From: Terriglobia bacterium
GTDB lineage: Bacteria; Acidobacteriota; Thermoanaerobaculia; Thermoanaerobaculales; Thermoanaerobaculaceae
NCBI GenBank assembly: GCA_020073245.1
Contig: JAIQFQ010000020.1
Location: 1-56,410 of the forward strand
Reading direction: 5' to 3'
DNA length: 56,410 nt
The position numbers were made by a program, and so were the translations under genes. Under the pieces are notes generated by a model that saw only the letters and a list, made by a program, of their open reading frames with translations, made no database searches and was not told the origin of the DNA. Positions 1 through 8,172 of the stretch are shown in pieces; position 1 is the first letter of the stretch; each line of letters begins with the position of its first letter.

Positions 1-836
1 CGCAGTGCCGCGAGGTCATGGACGGCAGAAAAAGTCGCCGACGAGTGGAGTGGATCCGTCGCCGCCGTCGAGCCGGTCTCGGAGACGAGAAAGTCCAGGC
101 TCTCGTACGGCCTCGATGAGGCAAAAAGCCCGAATGAAAAGCGTCGCTCCAACAGGGAGATGGCGGCCAGGACACCACTCGGGTACGTCAGCTCCCAGGA
201 CGGCAGCAGCTCCTTCAGGTTCGACCGCATCGGGATGAGAGCGACACCGTAGTGGTCCGTGATGGCGCGCACGCGCCGGAGCGCGCCCCGGAAGGCTTCG
301 TCCTTGAGGCGGATGTCGAACCCGTGCACGAACACGCACGCCTCGATCTTCAGCGTGTTGCGACCCCGCCACCCGTGCGTGTGCGCCACCAGCGACTCCG
401 TGCTGTCCAGCCCCCCTGAGTACGCCAGCACCGCCGACCCCTGGCGCGCCGGGTCCCTACCGACCGCCGCCGTGGCGGCCACGTCGCCGATCTCCTCGTC
501 GGCCCGCAGCCTCACCGGGCGGTACTTCGGCCACCACCGGCACGTGATCTCCTGGAAACGCTCGATGTTCGCAAGCAGACGGGTGGATACCCGCCCGTGA
601 ACCGTCAGTTCCCCGCCGGCTTCCATCGCCGACCAGATCGTGGCGCGCAGGAACGCGTCGTGAATGTCGTCGCTCCGGCCGCGGACGGCGAGGAAGTCCC
701 ATACGGTCGCGGGCACCTCGAAGAATATCTTTCCGTCTCGCTGACGCCCTGGATGGCCGCGAACCTCGCCCCAGATTCTCACCGAGTCGTCCAGGATCTC
801 CGGCTGCAATATCTCGACGTGAATCTCCGCGGCCAA
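1..836 (-). CDS. QueC-like PP-loop ATP pyrophosphatase, paralogue 1 (3' end outside window)
   Basis: Reading the minus strand from 836 gives an open frame that runs off the left edge. It is a close paralogue of the protein at 997-2256: both have the segments SDDIHDAFLRATIWSAMEAG and AYSGGLDSTESLVAHT and the motif VHGFDI. The SGGxDS motif is the PP-loop that binds ATP pyrophosphate in the QueC/asparagine synthetase/GMP synthetase superfamily. The zinc-binding C-terminus expected from the paralogue is outside the window. The start is uncertain: a TTG at 836 has GGGGGAGG just upstream, and the aligned position in paralogue 2 is CTG with the same spacing from GGAGG. No ATG lies in this frame near the conserved N-terminus. 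Function is unknown; the family adds ammonia or another nucleophile to an adenylated carboxylate. Confidence 0.75.
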   Translation of the reverse strand, partial: MAAEIHVEILQPEILDDSVRIWGEVRGHPGRQRDGKIFFEVPATVWDFLAVRGRSDDIHDAFLRATIWSAMEAGGELTVHGRVSTRLLANIERFQEITCRWWPKYRPVRLRADEEIGDVAATAAVGRDPARQGSAVLAYSGGLDSTESLVAHTHGWRGRNTLKIEACVFVHGFDIRLKDEAFRGALRRVRAITDHYGVALIPMRSNLKELLPSWELTYPSGVLAAISLLERRFSFGLFASSRPYESLDFLVSETGSTAATDPLHSSATFSAVHDLAAL

Positions 837-891
837 GCCGCCTCCCCCGGAAGTCCAGCCCTCCGGCCTCTGCAAAGACTGATCGCAGCGA

Positions 892-921
892 AGAGTAGCG
901 AAAGCGCCCCGTGCGGATCAA
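892..921 (-). promoter_or_regulatory. Putative sigma-70 promoter of QueC-like paralogue 1
   Basis: On the minus strand TTGATC (921-916) is followed after 18 bases by TACTCT (897-892), about 55 bases before the TTG start. The 26-base block 896-921 is repeated with two mismatches at 2331-2356, in the same place before paralogue 2. Conservation between the two copies is the main support. Confidence 0.45.
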
Positions 922-996
922 TGCTGCGTCCACCCGCACGGCCCTCACCGGCCGGGGTGCGCACGGGGTTGGGGACAACCGGGCCGGAGGTCAGAC

Positions 997-2256
997 CTAC
1001 TTGGTCGGTTGCGGCAAAGGCGGGCGCCGTGACCGAAGCCCGACGAGACGACGCAGCCGCCGGCGCCACAGTGTCCGGAGCGAGCCGAGTGCGGAGCCAC
1101 CGGTTTGCCGGTGGTCCACCGCGTTGTCGAGCACCTGTCGCATCGCGACGAAGACCCCGTCGTCGCCGAGACCCCGCCGGAGAGCGTGTTCGTAGTAGCG
1201 CTGCCACCCCCACAAAACGACAGGCATCGACGGCTTAACCGCGAGCACGGCGGACGGCGTGAGAGGCGCCCGAAACGCCGAGAAGTCCTCCACGCCGCAG
1301 GCTCGCATGCAGAGCATCTGGCGGACGCACTTCTCGCACCGGCCGCAGTTCGTCGAGAGGTCATCCCCCTGCCAGCACACGCGCACGTTTTGCCAGACAA
1401 CGGCATGCCCGGCCAGCCGCGCGACCTTCTCCACCCGGCTTACCGCCAGGTCGGGTACGACGCCGAAGGTGCCGGACGAGAAGAGGGGGTCCGACCACGG
1501 CGTCGATCCGTTGTCCGATTCGACCCACAGCATGTTGTCGTACCCGTTTGCTGCCGTGAGCACGCCGACTCCGAAGCGACGCTCGAAGAGGGACAGCACG
1601 GCGGCAAGAGCCGCGGAGTACGTCGTCTCCCACAGCGGCAGGACGTACTTCAGGTTCGAACGGACCGCCACAAGCCCGGTCGAATAGTGATCGGTGATCG
1701 CCCTGGCCCGCCGGTACGCCCCCTGGAACGCGTCGTCGTGCAGCGGGATGTCGAATCCGTGCACGAACACGCACGCATCGATCTTCAGCGTGTTGCGCCC
1801 TCGCCACCCCTCGGTGTGCGCCACCAACGACTCCGTGCTGTCCAACCCCCCCGAGTACGCCAGCACCGCCGAACCCGTGCGTCCCGGGTCGCCCGCGACC
1901 GCGGCCGCGGCGGCCTCGTCTCCGACCTCCTCGTCCGCCCGCAGCCTCACAGGACGGTACGTCGGCCACCACCGGCACACGATCTCCTGGTAGCGCTCCA
2001 GGTTCGCAAGCAAACGGGTGGATACCCTCCCGTGGACCGTAAGCTCCCCGCCGGCCTCCATCGCCGACCAGATCGTGGCCCGCAGAAACGCATCGTGGAT
2101 GTCGTCGCTGCGGCCGCGGACGGCGAGCCACTCGACCGTCTTCTCGGGCACATCAAAGTAGAAAAGCCCGTTCCGGCGCAGCAGGCGGGGGTGCCCGCTG
2201 ATTCGCCCTGCGATCCTCAACGCATCGCCGAGGACCTCGGGCCGCAACACCTCCAC
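997..2256 (-). CDS. QueC-like PP-loop ATP pyrophosphatase, paralogue 2
   Basis: A 419-residue protein with SGGLDS at residues 135-140 (PP-loop), a GFDIPL motif near 168-172 and a four-cysteine cluster C294-x9-C304-x2-C307-x2-C310. The cysteine spacing is very close to the zinc site of QueC (7-cyano-7-deazaguanine synthase, PF06508). Unlike QueC (about 230 residues) it has about 130 extra residues before the PP-loop and about 110 after the cysteines. QueC converts a carboxylate to a nitrile using ATP and ammonia; the substrate here is unknown. It follows paralogue 1 in tandem on the same strand and lies divergent from an asparagine synthetase gene. The listed start is GTG at 2256. Homology with paralogue 1 continues upstream to a CTG at 2274 that has GGAGG four bases before it, so translation may begin there. 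The context (asparagine synthetases, pyruvyl transferase) suggests glycan modification, by inference. Confidence 0.8.
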   Translation of the reverse strand: MEVLRPEVLGDALRIAGRISGHPRLLRRNGLFYFDVPEKTVEWLAVRGRSDDIHDAFLRATIWSAMEAGGELTVHGRVSTRLLANLERYQEIVCRWWPTYRPVRLRADEEVGDEAAAAAVAGDPGRTGSAVLAYSGGLDSTESLVAHTEGWRGRNTLKIDACVFVHGFDIPLHDDAFQGAYRRARAITDHYSTGLVAVRSNLKYVLPLWETTYSAALAAVLSLFERRFGVGVLTAANGYDNMLWVESDNGSTPWSDPLFSSGTFGVVPDLAVSRVEKVARLAGHAVVWQNVRVCWQGDDLSTNCGRCEKCVRQMLCMRACGVEDFSAFRAPLTPSAVLAVKPSMPVVLWGWQRYYEHALRRGLGDDGVFVAMRQVLDNAVDHRQTGGSALGSLRTLWRRRLRRLVGLRSRRPPLPQPTK

Positions 2257-2326
2257 GTGAATCGAATTGGCCAGGAAGCCTCCCAGGACCAGTTCCGCGG
2301 GCGCAGACGGAGGCCCTTGAGACCAA

Positions 2327-2356
2327 AGACTAACGAAAGCGCCCCGTGCGGAGCAA
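2327..2356 (-). promoter_or_regulatory. Putative sigma-70 promoter of QueC-like paralogue 2
   Basis: On the minus strand TTGCTC (2356-2351), an 18-base spacer and TAGTCT (2332-2327), about 50 bases before the start. The block matches 24 of 26 bases of 896-921 in front of paralogue 1. The rest of the divergent gap up to the start at 2543 shows no convincing signal for the plus-strand gene. Confidence 0.45.
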
Positions 2357-2542
2357 CGGGGTATCGAACCGCACCGCTCTCAGGGGACGGGGACCTTTCG
2401 GGGGTGCGAGCTGAAGTGGCGAACCGGTGCCCTGCCGGCGCCTCCCGAGGTCGCGGCTCGCCATCGTTCCAGGCAAGCGAAAAGCACCGAACCAGGCTAG
2501 AGTGAACGCTCGAGCACCGAGCGCTCGGGAGGCCGGACAGGG

Positions 2543-4432
2543 ATGTGCGGAATCTGCGGCGTCGCCTACGCCGATCCGCAGCGGTGTGCGGAGCAGGCGA
2601 CGATTGAACGGATGATGGCGTCGCTCGCCCATCGGGGCCCCGACGGGAGCGGCAGTACCCGGCCCTCAGGCGCGGCCCTCGGGTGTTGCCGCTTGAGCAT
2701 CATCGATCTCGAGACCGGCGACCAGCCGATCGCCAGCGAGGACGGAACCGTCGTGCTGGTGTGCAACGGGGAGATCTACAACGCCCCGGAGCTCCGCTTC
2801 GAGCTGCAGAGCTCAGGGCATCGGTTCCGCTCGAGGTCCGACGTCGAGGTCATTGTCCACCTCTACGAGGACCTCGGGCCCGAGTGTGTCGCGAAGCTGC
2901 GCGGGATGTTCGGCTTCGCGCTCTGGGACGTGCGCCGCTCCCGGCTGATGCTGGCGCGGGACCGTTTCGGGATCAAGCCGCTCGTCTACTCCCAACGTCC
3001 AGAAGGCTTGTGGTTCGGCTCCGAGGCGAAGGCGATCCTCGCGGCCGGGGTGCCCGGCGGCGAGCCCGATCCCGTCGCGGTCGACGATCTCTTCCGGTTC
3101 GGGTTCGTCGCGGGGGTCCGGACGCTCTTCCAGAACATCCGGAAGCTGCCCCCTGCTCAGTACGCGCTCTATGACAAGGGGTCGCTGAGGGTTCAACGCT
3201 ACTGGTCCCTGCCGTCAGACTTCCAAGAACCGACGCGGCGGGAGAGCGAGTGGGCCGCGGCGCTGGGGACCAAGCTCCGGGAGACAGTGGCCGTCCACCT
3301 CAGGAGCGACGTGCCCGTTGGCGCCTGGCTCAGCCCGGGCGTGGACTCGAGCGGCGTCACCAGCCTCGCGATGAAGTGTCTCGGGCAGGCCCTGCCGACG
3401 GTCACGCTCGGCTTCGAGGATCCGGACGTGGACGAAACGGGGCGGTTTCCGACGCTGAACACCTACCCCGGCTTCGACATGCCGAACGAGCGGCACTGGT
3501 GCGTGATGGAATCGTTCGAGCTGTTCCCGAAAGCCGTCTGGCACATGGAAGAGCCGACCGCCAGGTGTCTCGAGATCCCCCGCATGATCCTCTCGAAGGC
3601 CTCCTCGCGTCAGGTGAAGGTGGTCGTCACCGGCGAGGGATCCGACGAGCTGTTCGGGGGATACGTCCACTACCGCCTGGAGAGGATCTCGCGGCTCGTC
3701 GCGAGGCTCCCCCTGGCGGTGCGACAGAAACTGCTCGCCCCGCTCGTTCCTAGCGACCGTCCAATCGTTTCCAGGCTCCTCCTCGCGCCACGCTCGATGA
3801 GCCGCGACCGCTACGCGCGGCTGATCGGCCCTCTGTACTCCGAGGAACGGAGTCGGCTCTACTCGGCCGATCTCCGGCAACGGCTGGGCATCCAGCCCCT
3901 GGCCGAGGAATGGGTCATCCCGCAGAGCTGGATGCGAACGAAGCACTGGTTCGAGCTGCTGCGGCGGTGCGAGTTCGAGACGAGGCTGCCGGACTTCATC
4001 AACCATTCGTTGGATCGGGGGTCGATGGCGTACGGCCTCGAGGCGCGTGTGCCTTTCCTCGACCACGAGCTGGTGGAGCTGGCCGCGCGCATCCCTCCCC
4101 GGATCCAGGTACGCCGTCCGATGGAGAAATTCATCTTACGGAAGGCGCTTCGGGGCGTGATCCCCGACCAGATCCGTCTCCGCCCCAAGGCCGGGCTGGG
4201 GGTCCCGTTCGAGACTTGGATGCGCGGACCTCTCCCCGAGTTCGCCCGGGACATGCTCTCCGAGCGCCGCCTGCGGGACAAGGGGTACTTCAAGCCGGCG
4301 GTCGTCCACCAACTCCTCCGGGAGCACCAGGAGGGACGGCGCAAGCTGGGCGCGGTGCTGATCGCGGTCCTGGGCGTGCAGCTCTGGGACGAGATCTTTC
4401 TGCGCCGCAACGCGTCCATGCCGCCAGGCTAG
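2543..4432 (+). CDS. Asparagine synthetase-family glutamine amidotransferase with altered PP-loop
   Basis: A 629-residue class II glutamine amidotransferase. It starts MCGICG, so the Cys2 nucleophile is present, and has the usual RGPDGSG (31-37) and CNGEIYN (74-80) glutaminase motifs. The synthetase domain (PF00733) follows with VVTGEGSDELFGGY. The PP-loop reads SPGVDSS (264-270) instead of SGGxDSS, a Gly-to-Pro change at residue 265 (codon 3335-3337) in the pyrophosphate-binding loop. A segment rich in aromatics, LNTYPGFDMPNERHWC, follows. Family members make asparagine or amidate other carboxylates; those in polysaccharide loci are often linked to amidated uronic acids. It is convergent with a second asparagine synthetase homologue at 4488-6302 and divergent from the QueC-like gene. 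The ATG at 2543 is fixed by the need to expose Cys2. Substrate unknown. Confidence 0.85.
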   Translation: MCGICGVAYADPQRCAEQATIERMMASLAHRGPDGSGSTRPSGAALGCCRLSIIDLETGDQPIASEDGTVVLVCNGEIYNAPELRFELQSSGHRFRSRSDVEVIVHLYEDLGPECVAKLRGMFGFALWDVRRSRLMLARDRFGIKPLVYSQRPEGLWFGSEAKAILAAGVPGGEPDPVAVDDLFRFGFVAGVRTLFQNIRKLPPAQYALYDKGSLRVQRYWSLPSDFQEPTRRESEWAAALGTKLRETVAVHLRSDVPVGAWLSPGVDSSGVTSLAMKCLGQALPTVTLGFEDPDVDETGRFPTLNTYPGFDMPNERHWCVMESFELFPKAVWHMEEPTARCLEIPRMILSKASSRQVKVVVTGEGSDELFGGYVHYRLERISRLVARLPLAVRQKLLAPLVPSDRPIVSRLLLAPRSMSRDRYARLIGPLYSEERSRLYSADLRQRLGIQPLAEEWVIPQSWMRTKHWFELLRRCEFETRLPDFINHSLDRGSMAYGLEARVPFLDHELVELAARIPPRIQVRRPMEKFILRKALRGVIPDQIRLRPKAGLGVPFETWMRGPLPEFARDMLSERRLRDKGYFKPAVVHQLLREHQEGRRKLGAVLIAVLGVQLWDEIFLRRNASMPPG

Positions 4433-4487
4433 AGGCCTCCCCGGAGAAACGGGTGCGGTCGCCACAACCTACGGACAGGCTCCCAGG

Positions 4488-6302
4488 CTAGAGGTGGTCC
4501 TTTGCCCACAACGCCAGGATCAGGAGTTGCCTGAGCTTGTGACCTTCGTCGATGAGGTCGCCGACATACCGCACGGGCTGGTCAGGAGGCGGCAGGATCT
4601 CGTCGAGCACCTCAGGGACGAACAGCGTCCTGAGCGCGTCGCGGTGCGGTTCGGCCAGCCGGCGGATTGCGATCCAACCGGGGTTGTTCAGGTTGTGAAT
4701 GCGGTAGTAGTAGCGCCGCTCACCCCACGCGCCGGGGTGACGCCCCCGCCATCGCGTCCGTGCGTATGACGGGAACCTGTCCACCCACCGGCGGAGCCGT
4801 CCCGCCAGAAGGGGAGTGGTGAGAAAACCGTTGCGATCGAGCGGGAGCCGGGCCAGAGACGGGAACTCCCGGCACAGCAGGGCCTGTTCGGCCTTCCGGT
4901 CCACCAGGGTGGTTTGCGGCAACCGGGTCAGCGTGGCGAGCAGATCGCGGTCGAGCGCAATCAGCGCCGGCCACGAGCCAAAGCAGAGGCGCCAGCCGGC
5001 CACACCTCCGTGGAAGCGGGCTCGATGGCTGACGAGGAACCTCCAGAGCCGCCGCAGCGGCTCGTCCGCGGAGGCTTCATAGTCGGTACGCACATCCCGA
5101 AGGGTGCTCCGGAGAAGGTCTCCGAACACTCCGGGACGGAGCAGTCGGCCAAGCAGCGCGGGGGGAAACCCCGAATCGTTGATCTTCCGTGGGAAGACCG
5201 CGTCGAACGAAAGCTGGTCGGGCTCGAGCCCCAAGGTCCTGGCGCCGCCGACAATCCACTCGAGGATGATTCCGTTCGCAAGCCGCGCCGGGAGCGGACC
5301 CAGGAACTCCCGCTGGCCCCACCCATGGGTCACGCTCCAACCGGCGGCGAGGTGCTCCCATCGGCTGGTCAGGGTCTCGGCGAACACCGGATAGCGTTCA
5401 TACCGGAGCTCGGCGGTGCGGTGCTCGATCCCGAGGGCCCGCGCGACGCGCCGTGCACACCTCACGTCGATCTCGCCGGGAAGTCCCAGCGTCAACGCGG
5501 TGGTGGGCGTGCCCTGGCGATCGAGGTACCCGGCCACCAGGCGCGAGTCCAAACCACCGGAGAGCAAGAGCCCGCACGGTTCCTCCGGAGGGGTGTGGCG
5601 CCGGAGCGCTCGCTCGACGGCGCCTCCGAGCGCCTCGAGCTGCTCGGGGGGTGGGAGTCGTGACCAGTCGCGAGAAGTGAGATCGTTCGCCAGGCGACCA
5701 TCCGGGGAGTGCGCGGGCTCGCTCCCGTGCCGCCAGCGGAGGAAGTTCGCCGGAGGTAGCCGGTTAACGCCCTGCCAGAGGGTCCGACCGCGGAACAGGC
5801 CGTTCGTCAGCATGACGCCGACCAGACCTGCCGGGTCGAGTGCGCGTCGGAATGAAGGGTGGTGCTGGAACGGCTCCGCGCTGGAGGCCACAAGCAGGAC
5901 ATCCCCGTCCGACCACTCATAGACGGGGAAGAGCCCGAGCAGGTCGGCGCCCGCGACCAACCCGAACCGCGGGTCGAATACGACCGCGGCAAAGAAGCCG
6001 TCCCACGTCGGCCAGGTGGCCGGATCGCTCCCCGGGTTCCACCGTTCCCGCAACTCGAGCGGCGTGATGCGATCGGCGGAGGCCGGGGAGATCGCCTCAC
6101 CCCAGACGACCGCCGCTCCCAGGGGGTCCGAAACCGAACCGATCGGGGCACGGGGCGAGGCGGCCCAGACGGCCTGGAAGTCGCCGGCGGCACAGCTGCC
6201 GGCCCTCAGCCCGGGAAGCAGGTGGAGGCGAGGAGCGACCGCGGCGATGAAGCGATTCCGCCTCGCAGGATCGCGATCGACGATCAGCGCGAAGTTGGCC
6301 AT
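4488..6302 (-). CDS. Asparagine synthetase-like protein lacking the glutaminase cysteine
   Basis: A 604-residue homologue of asparagine synthetase. The PP-loop is canonical (SGGLDS, 248-253). The N-terminus starts MANFALIVDRD, with no Cys at position 2, so it cannot hydrolyse glutamine in the usual way, although an N-terminal domain of the right size (to about 220) is kept and includes FVYEWSDGDVLLVASS-like sheet sequence. Such proteins use free ammonia, another nucleophile, or only adenylate; lasso-peptide cyclases belong to this superfamily, but no RiPP leader peptidase, RRE protein or precursor was seen here. The ATG at 6302 is preferred over an upstream one because the fold begins there. 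It faces the synthetase at 2543-4432 tail to tail, with only 55 bases between them. Substrate unknown. Confidence 0.8.
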   Translation of the reverse strand: MANFALIVDRDPARRNRFIAAVAPRLHLLPGLRAGSCAAGDFQAVWAASPRAPIGSVSDPLGAAVVWGEAISPASADRITPLELRERWNPGSDPATWPTWDGFFAAVVFDPRFGLVAGADLLGLFPVYEWSDGDVLLVASSAEPFQHHPSFRRALDPAGLVGVMLTNGLFRGRTLWQGVNRLPPANFLRWRHGSEPAHSPDGRLANDLTSRDWSRLPPPEQLEALGGAVERALRRHTPPEEPCGLLLSGGLDSRLVAGYLDRQGTPTTALTLGLPGEIDVRCARRVARALGIEHRTAELRYERYPVFAETLTSRWEHLAAGWSVTHGWGQREFLGPLPARLANGIILEWIVGGARTLGLEPDQLSFDAVFPRKINDSGFPPALLGRLLRPGVFGDLLRSTLRDVRTDYEASADEPLRRLWRFLVSHRARFHGGVAGWRLCFGSWPALIALDRDLLATLTRLPQTTLVDRKAEQALLCREFPSLARLPLDRNGFLTTPLLAGRLRRWVDRFPSYARTRWRGRHPGAWGERRYYYRIHNLNNPGWIAIRRLAEPHRDALRTLFVPEVLDEILPPPDQPVRYVGDLIDEGHKLRQLLILALWAKDHL

Positions 6303-6818
6303 CCCCTCCTCCGCGGCTTGAGGCCGATCACGCGTCACATCCCTGGGAAGTGGGCCCGCTCCGAACGACCATTACGACGCGCCCGCGTGACCACTCTTGC
6401 CATGACCGAGGTCTGGGTGAGGCCTCCCGCCCTGACGATCATCCGCCTACCTCCCAGCATCGGCTACGTCGACGAAAACGAGGACCGTGGACAACGTTAG
6501 CACGCCGCAAGTTCGATCGCCCCGGCGTCGCGGGCTGCGGCCTGTCCGCGCAGGCGACCGCCCTGGCTTGACTCGGCCGGCGGGTGGCGGGCATCCGAGG
6601 CCGCATCGTCCGCACTGCCCACCTCGCATCACCGATATGATGTGTAGGACGATGGACGCGCGCCCGGTCGGGTGCCACGTGAGATGTCATGCCGGACGAC
6701 CAGACCGGGCGAGGAGAGCTGTCAGGAACAGGTCGGACGCGAACGACCGTGCCTCACGGATGGGATCGGGGCAGCGGCGACAAAGCCCCGCTCTCGCCTC
6801 CGGCACGCGAGGTGCCTG
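6303..6818. other. Divergent intergenic region, no gene recognised
   Basis: A gap of about 515 bases between the divergent asparagine-synthetase-like gene and the third QueC-like gene. Frames that cross it have the arginine/proline-rich composition of shadow frames in GC-rich DNA. No promoter, hairpin or RNA motif could be called with confidence, although transcription starts for both flanking genes must lie here. Confidence 0.5.
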
Positions 6819-8054
6819 ATGGAGGTTTCGGGGATCGGGGTCCGTTGCATCGGGGATGGTGCCGAGGTCTGCGGCACAATCCGTTCGCGGCGGTCCGGCG
6901 TGAAGGGCTTCCGCCTCAGATACCGCGTCCCTGCCGAGTTCGCCACATCGCTTCAGGCAACCGGAGACCCCTTCCTTGCGGCCCTGCTCCTCCCCGCGAT
7001 GGCCGTCGGTGAGGACCTCACGGTCGAAGGCCCGGTGTCTCCTTCGCTTCTCCGGAACCTCGAGACGGCCCAGGAGCTTCTCTTGGGCTGGAACCCCCGC
7101 AACCCCTGGTGCCGCCTCGGTCCCGTCGCGCTCCGCGCCCCAGAGCTCAAAGAGGCGGAAGGCGGGCGAGCGTGCGGCCTCTTCTTCACCGGCGGTGTGG
7201 ACTCCTTCTTCTCTACCCACGACCCCGATGGCGACCTGGGGCCCTCCTCCGTTCTGATCTTCGCCGAGGGATTCGACGTGCCTCTCGCGGACGTCTCGCT
7301 GCGAGCCCAGATCGAGGGGCGGCTCCGCGACGCTGCGCGTGAGCTGGGGAAGGCCTTCATGCCGGTCGCCACCAACTACCGGGCCCTGACCGACCCCCTC
7401 CTCCCATGGGAGATGGCCCACGGCGGCGGCCTTGCATCGGTCGGTCTCGCCGTCGGCGGTGCCGTGCGGCGAATCGGCATCAGCTCCTCCGACGCCTACA
7501 TCGCCCGAACGCCCTATGGGACCCACCCCGACCTGGATGTCCTCTGGTCCCGCAGGAGCCTCACGTTCTCCCCCGTCGGCACGCCCTACCCGCGCAGCGC
7601 CAAGCTGGCGACCCTCCTCGGGGACCCCGTGGCGGAAAGGTACCTCCGGGTGTGCTGGGAGAACCGTGGCGGGCTCTACAACTGCCGGCGGTGCGAGAAG
7701 TGCCTCCGTACCATGCTCCAACTGGAGGCCCTGAGTGCGCTGGAGCGCTTCCCGACACTCGCCGGTGAGATCCCGGTCCGTGTCCTGGAAGGGCTGCTGG
7801 AGCCGGAGCATCGGCTCTTCCTCTGGGAGGACCTTGCCGCGGCCCTCGGCCGCGACCCGGTGAAGGCCACCCTCGTGCGGAGCATTCGGCGGATGATCGG
7901 GCGCAGCCGCGCACGGCTGGCTCACCCGGGCCCTCGCGTCGCCATCCAACGCGTGTGGACCCGCCTGAAGCTCTCGGCACGCAGGGTCGCCCCATGGCTC
8001 CGGCGCCCGGGCTGGACCTCCGAGTTCGGCCCCGACGGGACCGGCGGCTCTTGA
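6819..8054 (+). CDS. QueC-like PP-loop ATP pyrophosphatase, divergent member 3
   Basis: A 411-residue relative of the proteins at 1-836 and 997-2256. It has TGGVDS at 124-129 in the PP-loop position, GFDVPL (151-156) matching GFDIPL, and cysteines C279-x9-C289-x2-C292-x2-C295, the same spacing as in paralogue 2 and nearly that of QueC. Outside these motifs it has diverged strongly, so the split from the tandem pair is old. The ATG at 6819 is preferred because it gives MEV followed by the conserved N-terminal beta region; an upstream extension to 6672 has no family support. The pyruvyl transferase downstream lies about 120 bases away on the same strand and may be co-transcribed. Zinc binding and ATP use are well supported, the substrate is not. 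Confidence 0.78.
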   Translation: MEVSGIGVRCIGDGAEVCGTIRSRRSGVKGFRLRYRVPAEFATSLQATGDPFLAALLLPAMAVGEDLTVEGPVSPSLLRNLETAQELLLGWNPRNPWCRLGPVALRAPELKEAEGGRACGLFFTGGVDSFFSTHDPDGDLGPSSVLIFAEGFDVPLADVSLRAQIEGRLRDAARELGKAFMPVATNYRALTDPLLPWEMAHGGGLASVGLAVGGAVRRIGISSSDAYIARTPYGTHPDLDVLWSRRSLTFSPVGTPYPRSAKLATLLGDPVAERYLRVCWENRGGLYNCRRCEKCLRTMLQLEALSALERFPTLAGEIPVRVLEGLLEPEHRLFLWEDLAAALGRDPVKATLVRSIRRMIGRSRARLAHPGPRVAIQRVWTRLKLSARRVAPWLRRPGWTSEFGPDGTGGS

Positions 8055-8172
8055 GCGCGTGACAGGCGCCGCCATCCCGGCCTTCGAGCCGATGACGGCT
8101 CGACCCCGGGGCGTGGCGGTGAGGCTCCTTCAGGGCTGCGGCCCGCGTCCCCCTCGATCCGGTAGACTGCGG

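Noticed and set aside
4488..6302. Lasso-peptide cyclase (asparagine-synthetase-like) as the core of a RiPP cluster
   Set aside because: No RRE/B1 protein, leader peptidase, precursor peptide or dedicated ABC transporter was seen nearby; the neighbours fit glycan chemistry better.
997..8054. Anti-phage defence locus with QueC-like protein (QatABCD or type IV CBASS)
   Set aside because: No Qat ATPase, TatD-like nuclease, cyclase, TGT-like or effector gene is present around the QueC-like genes.
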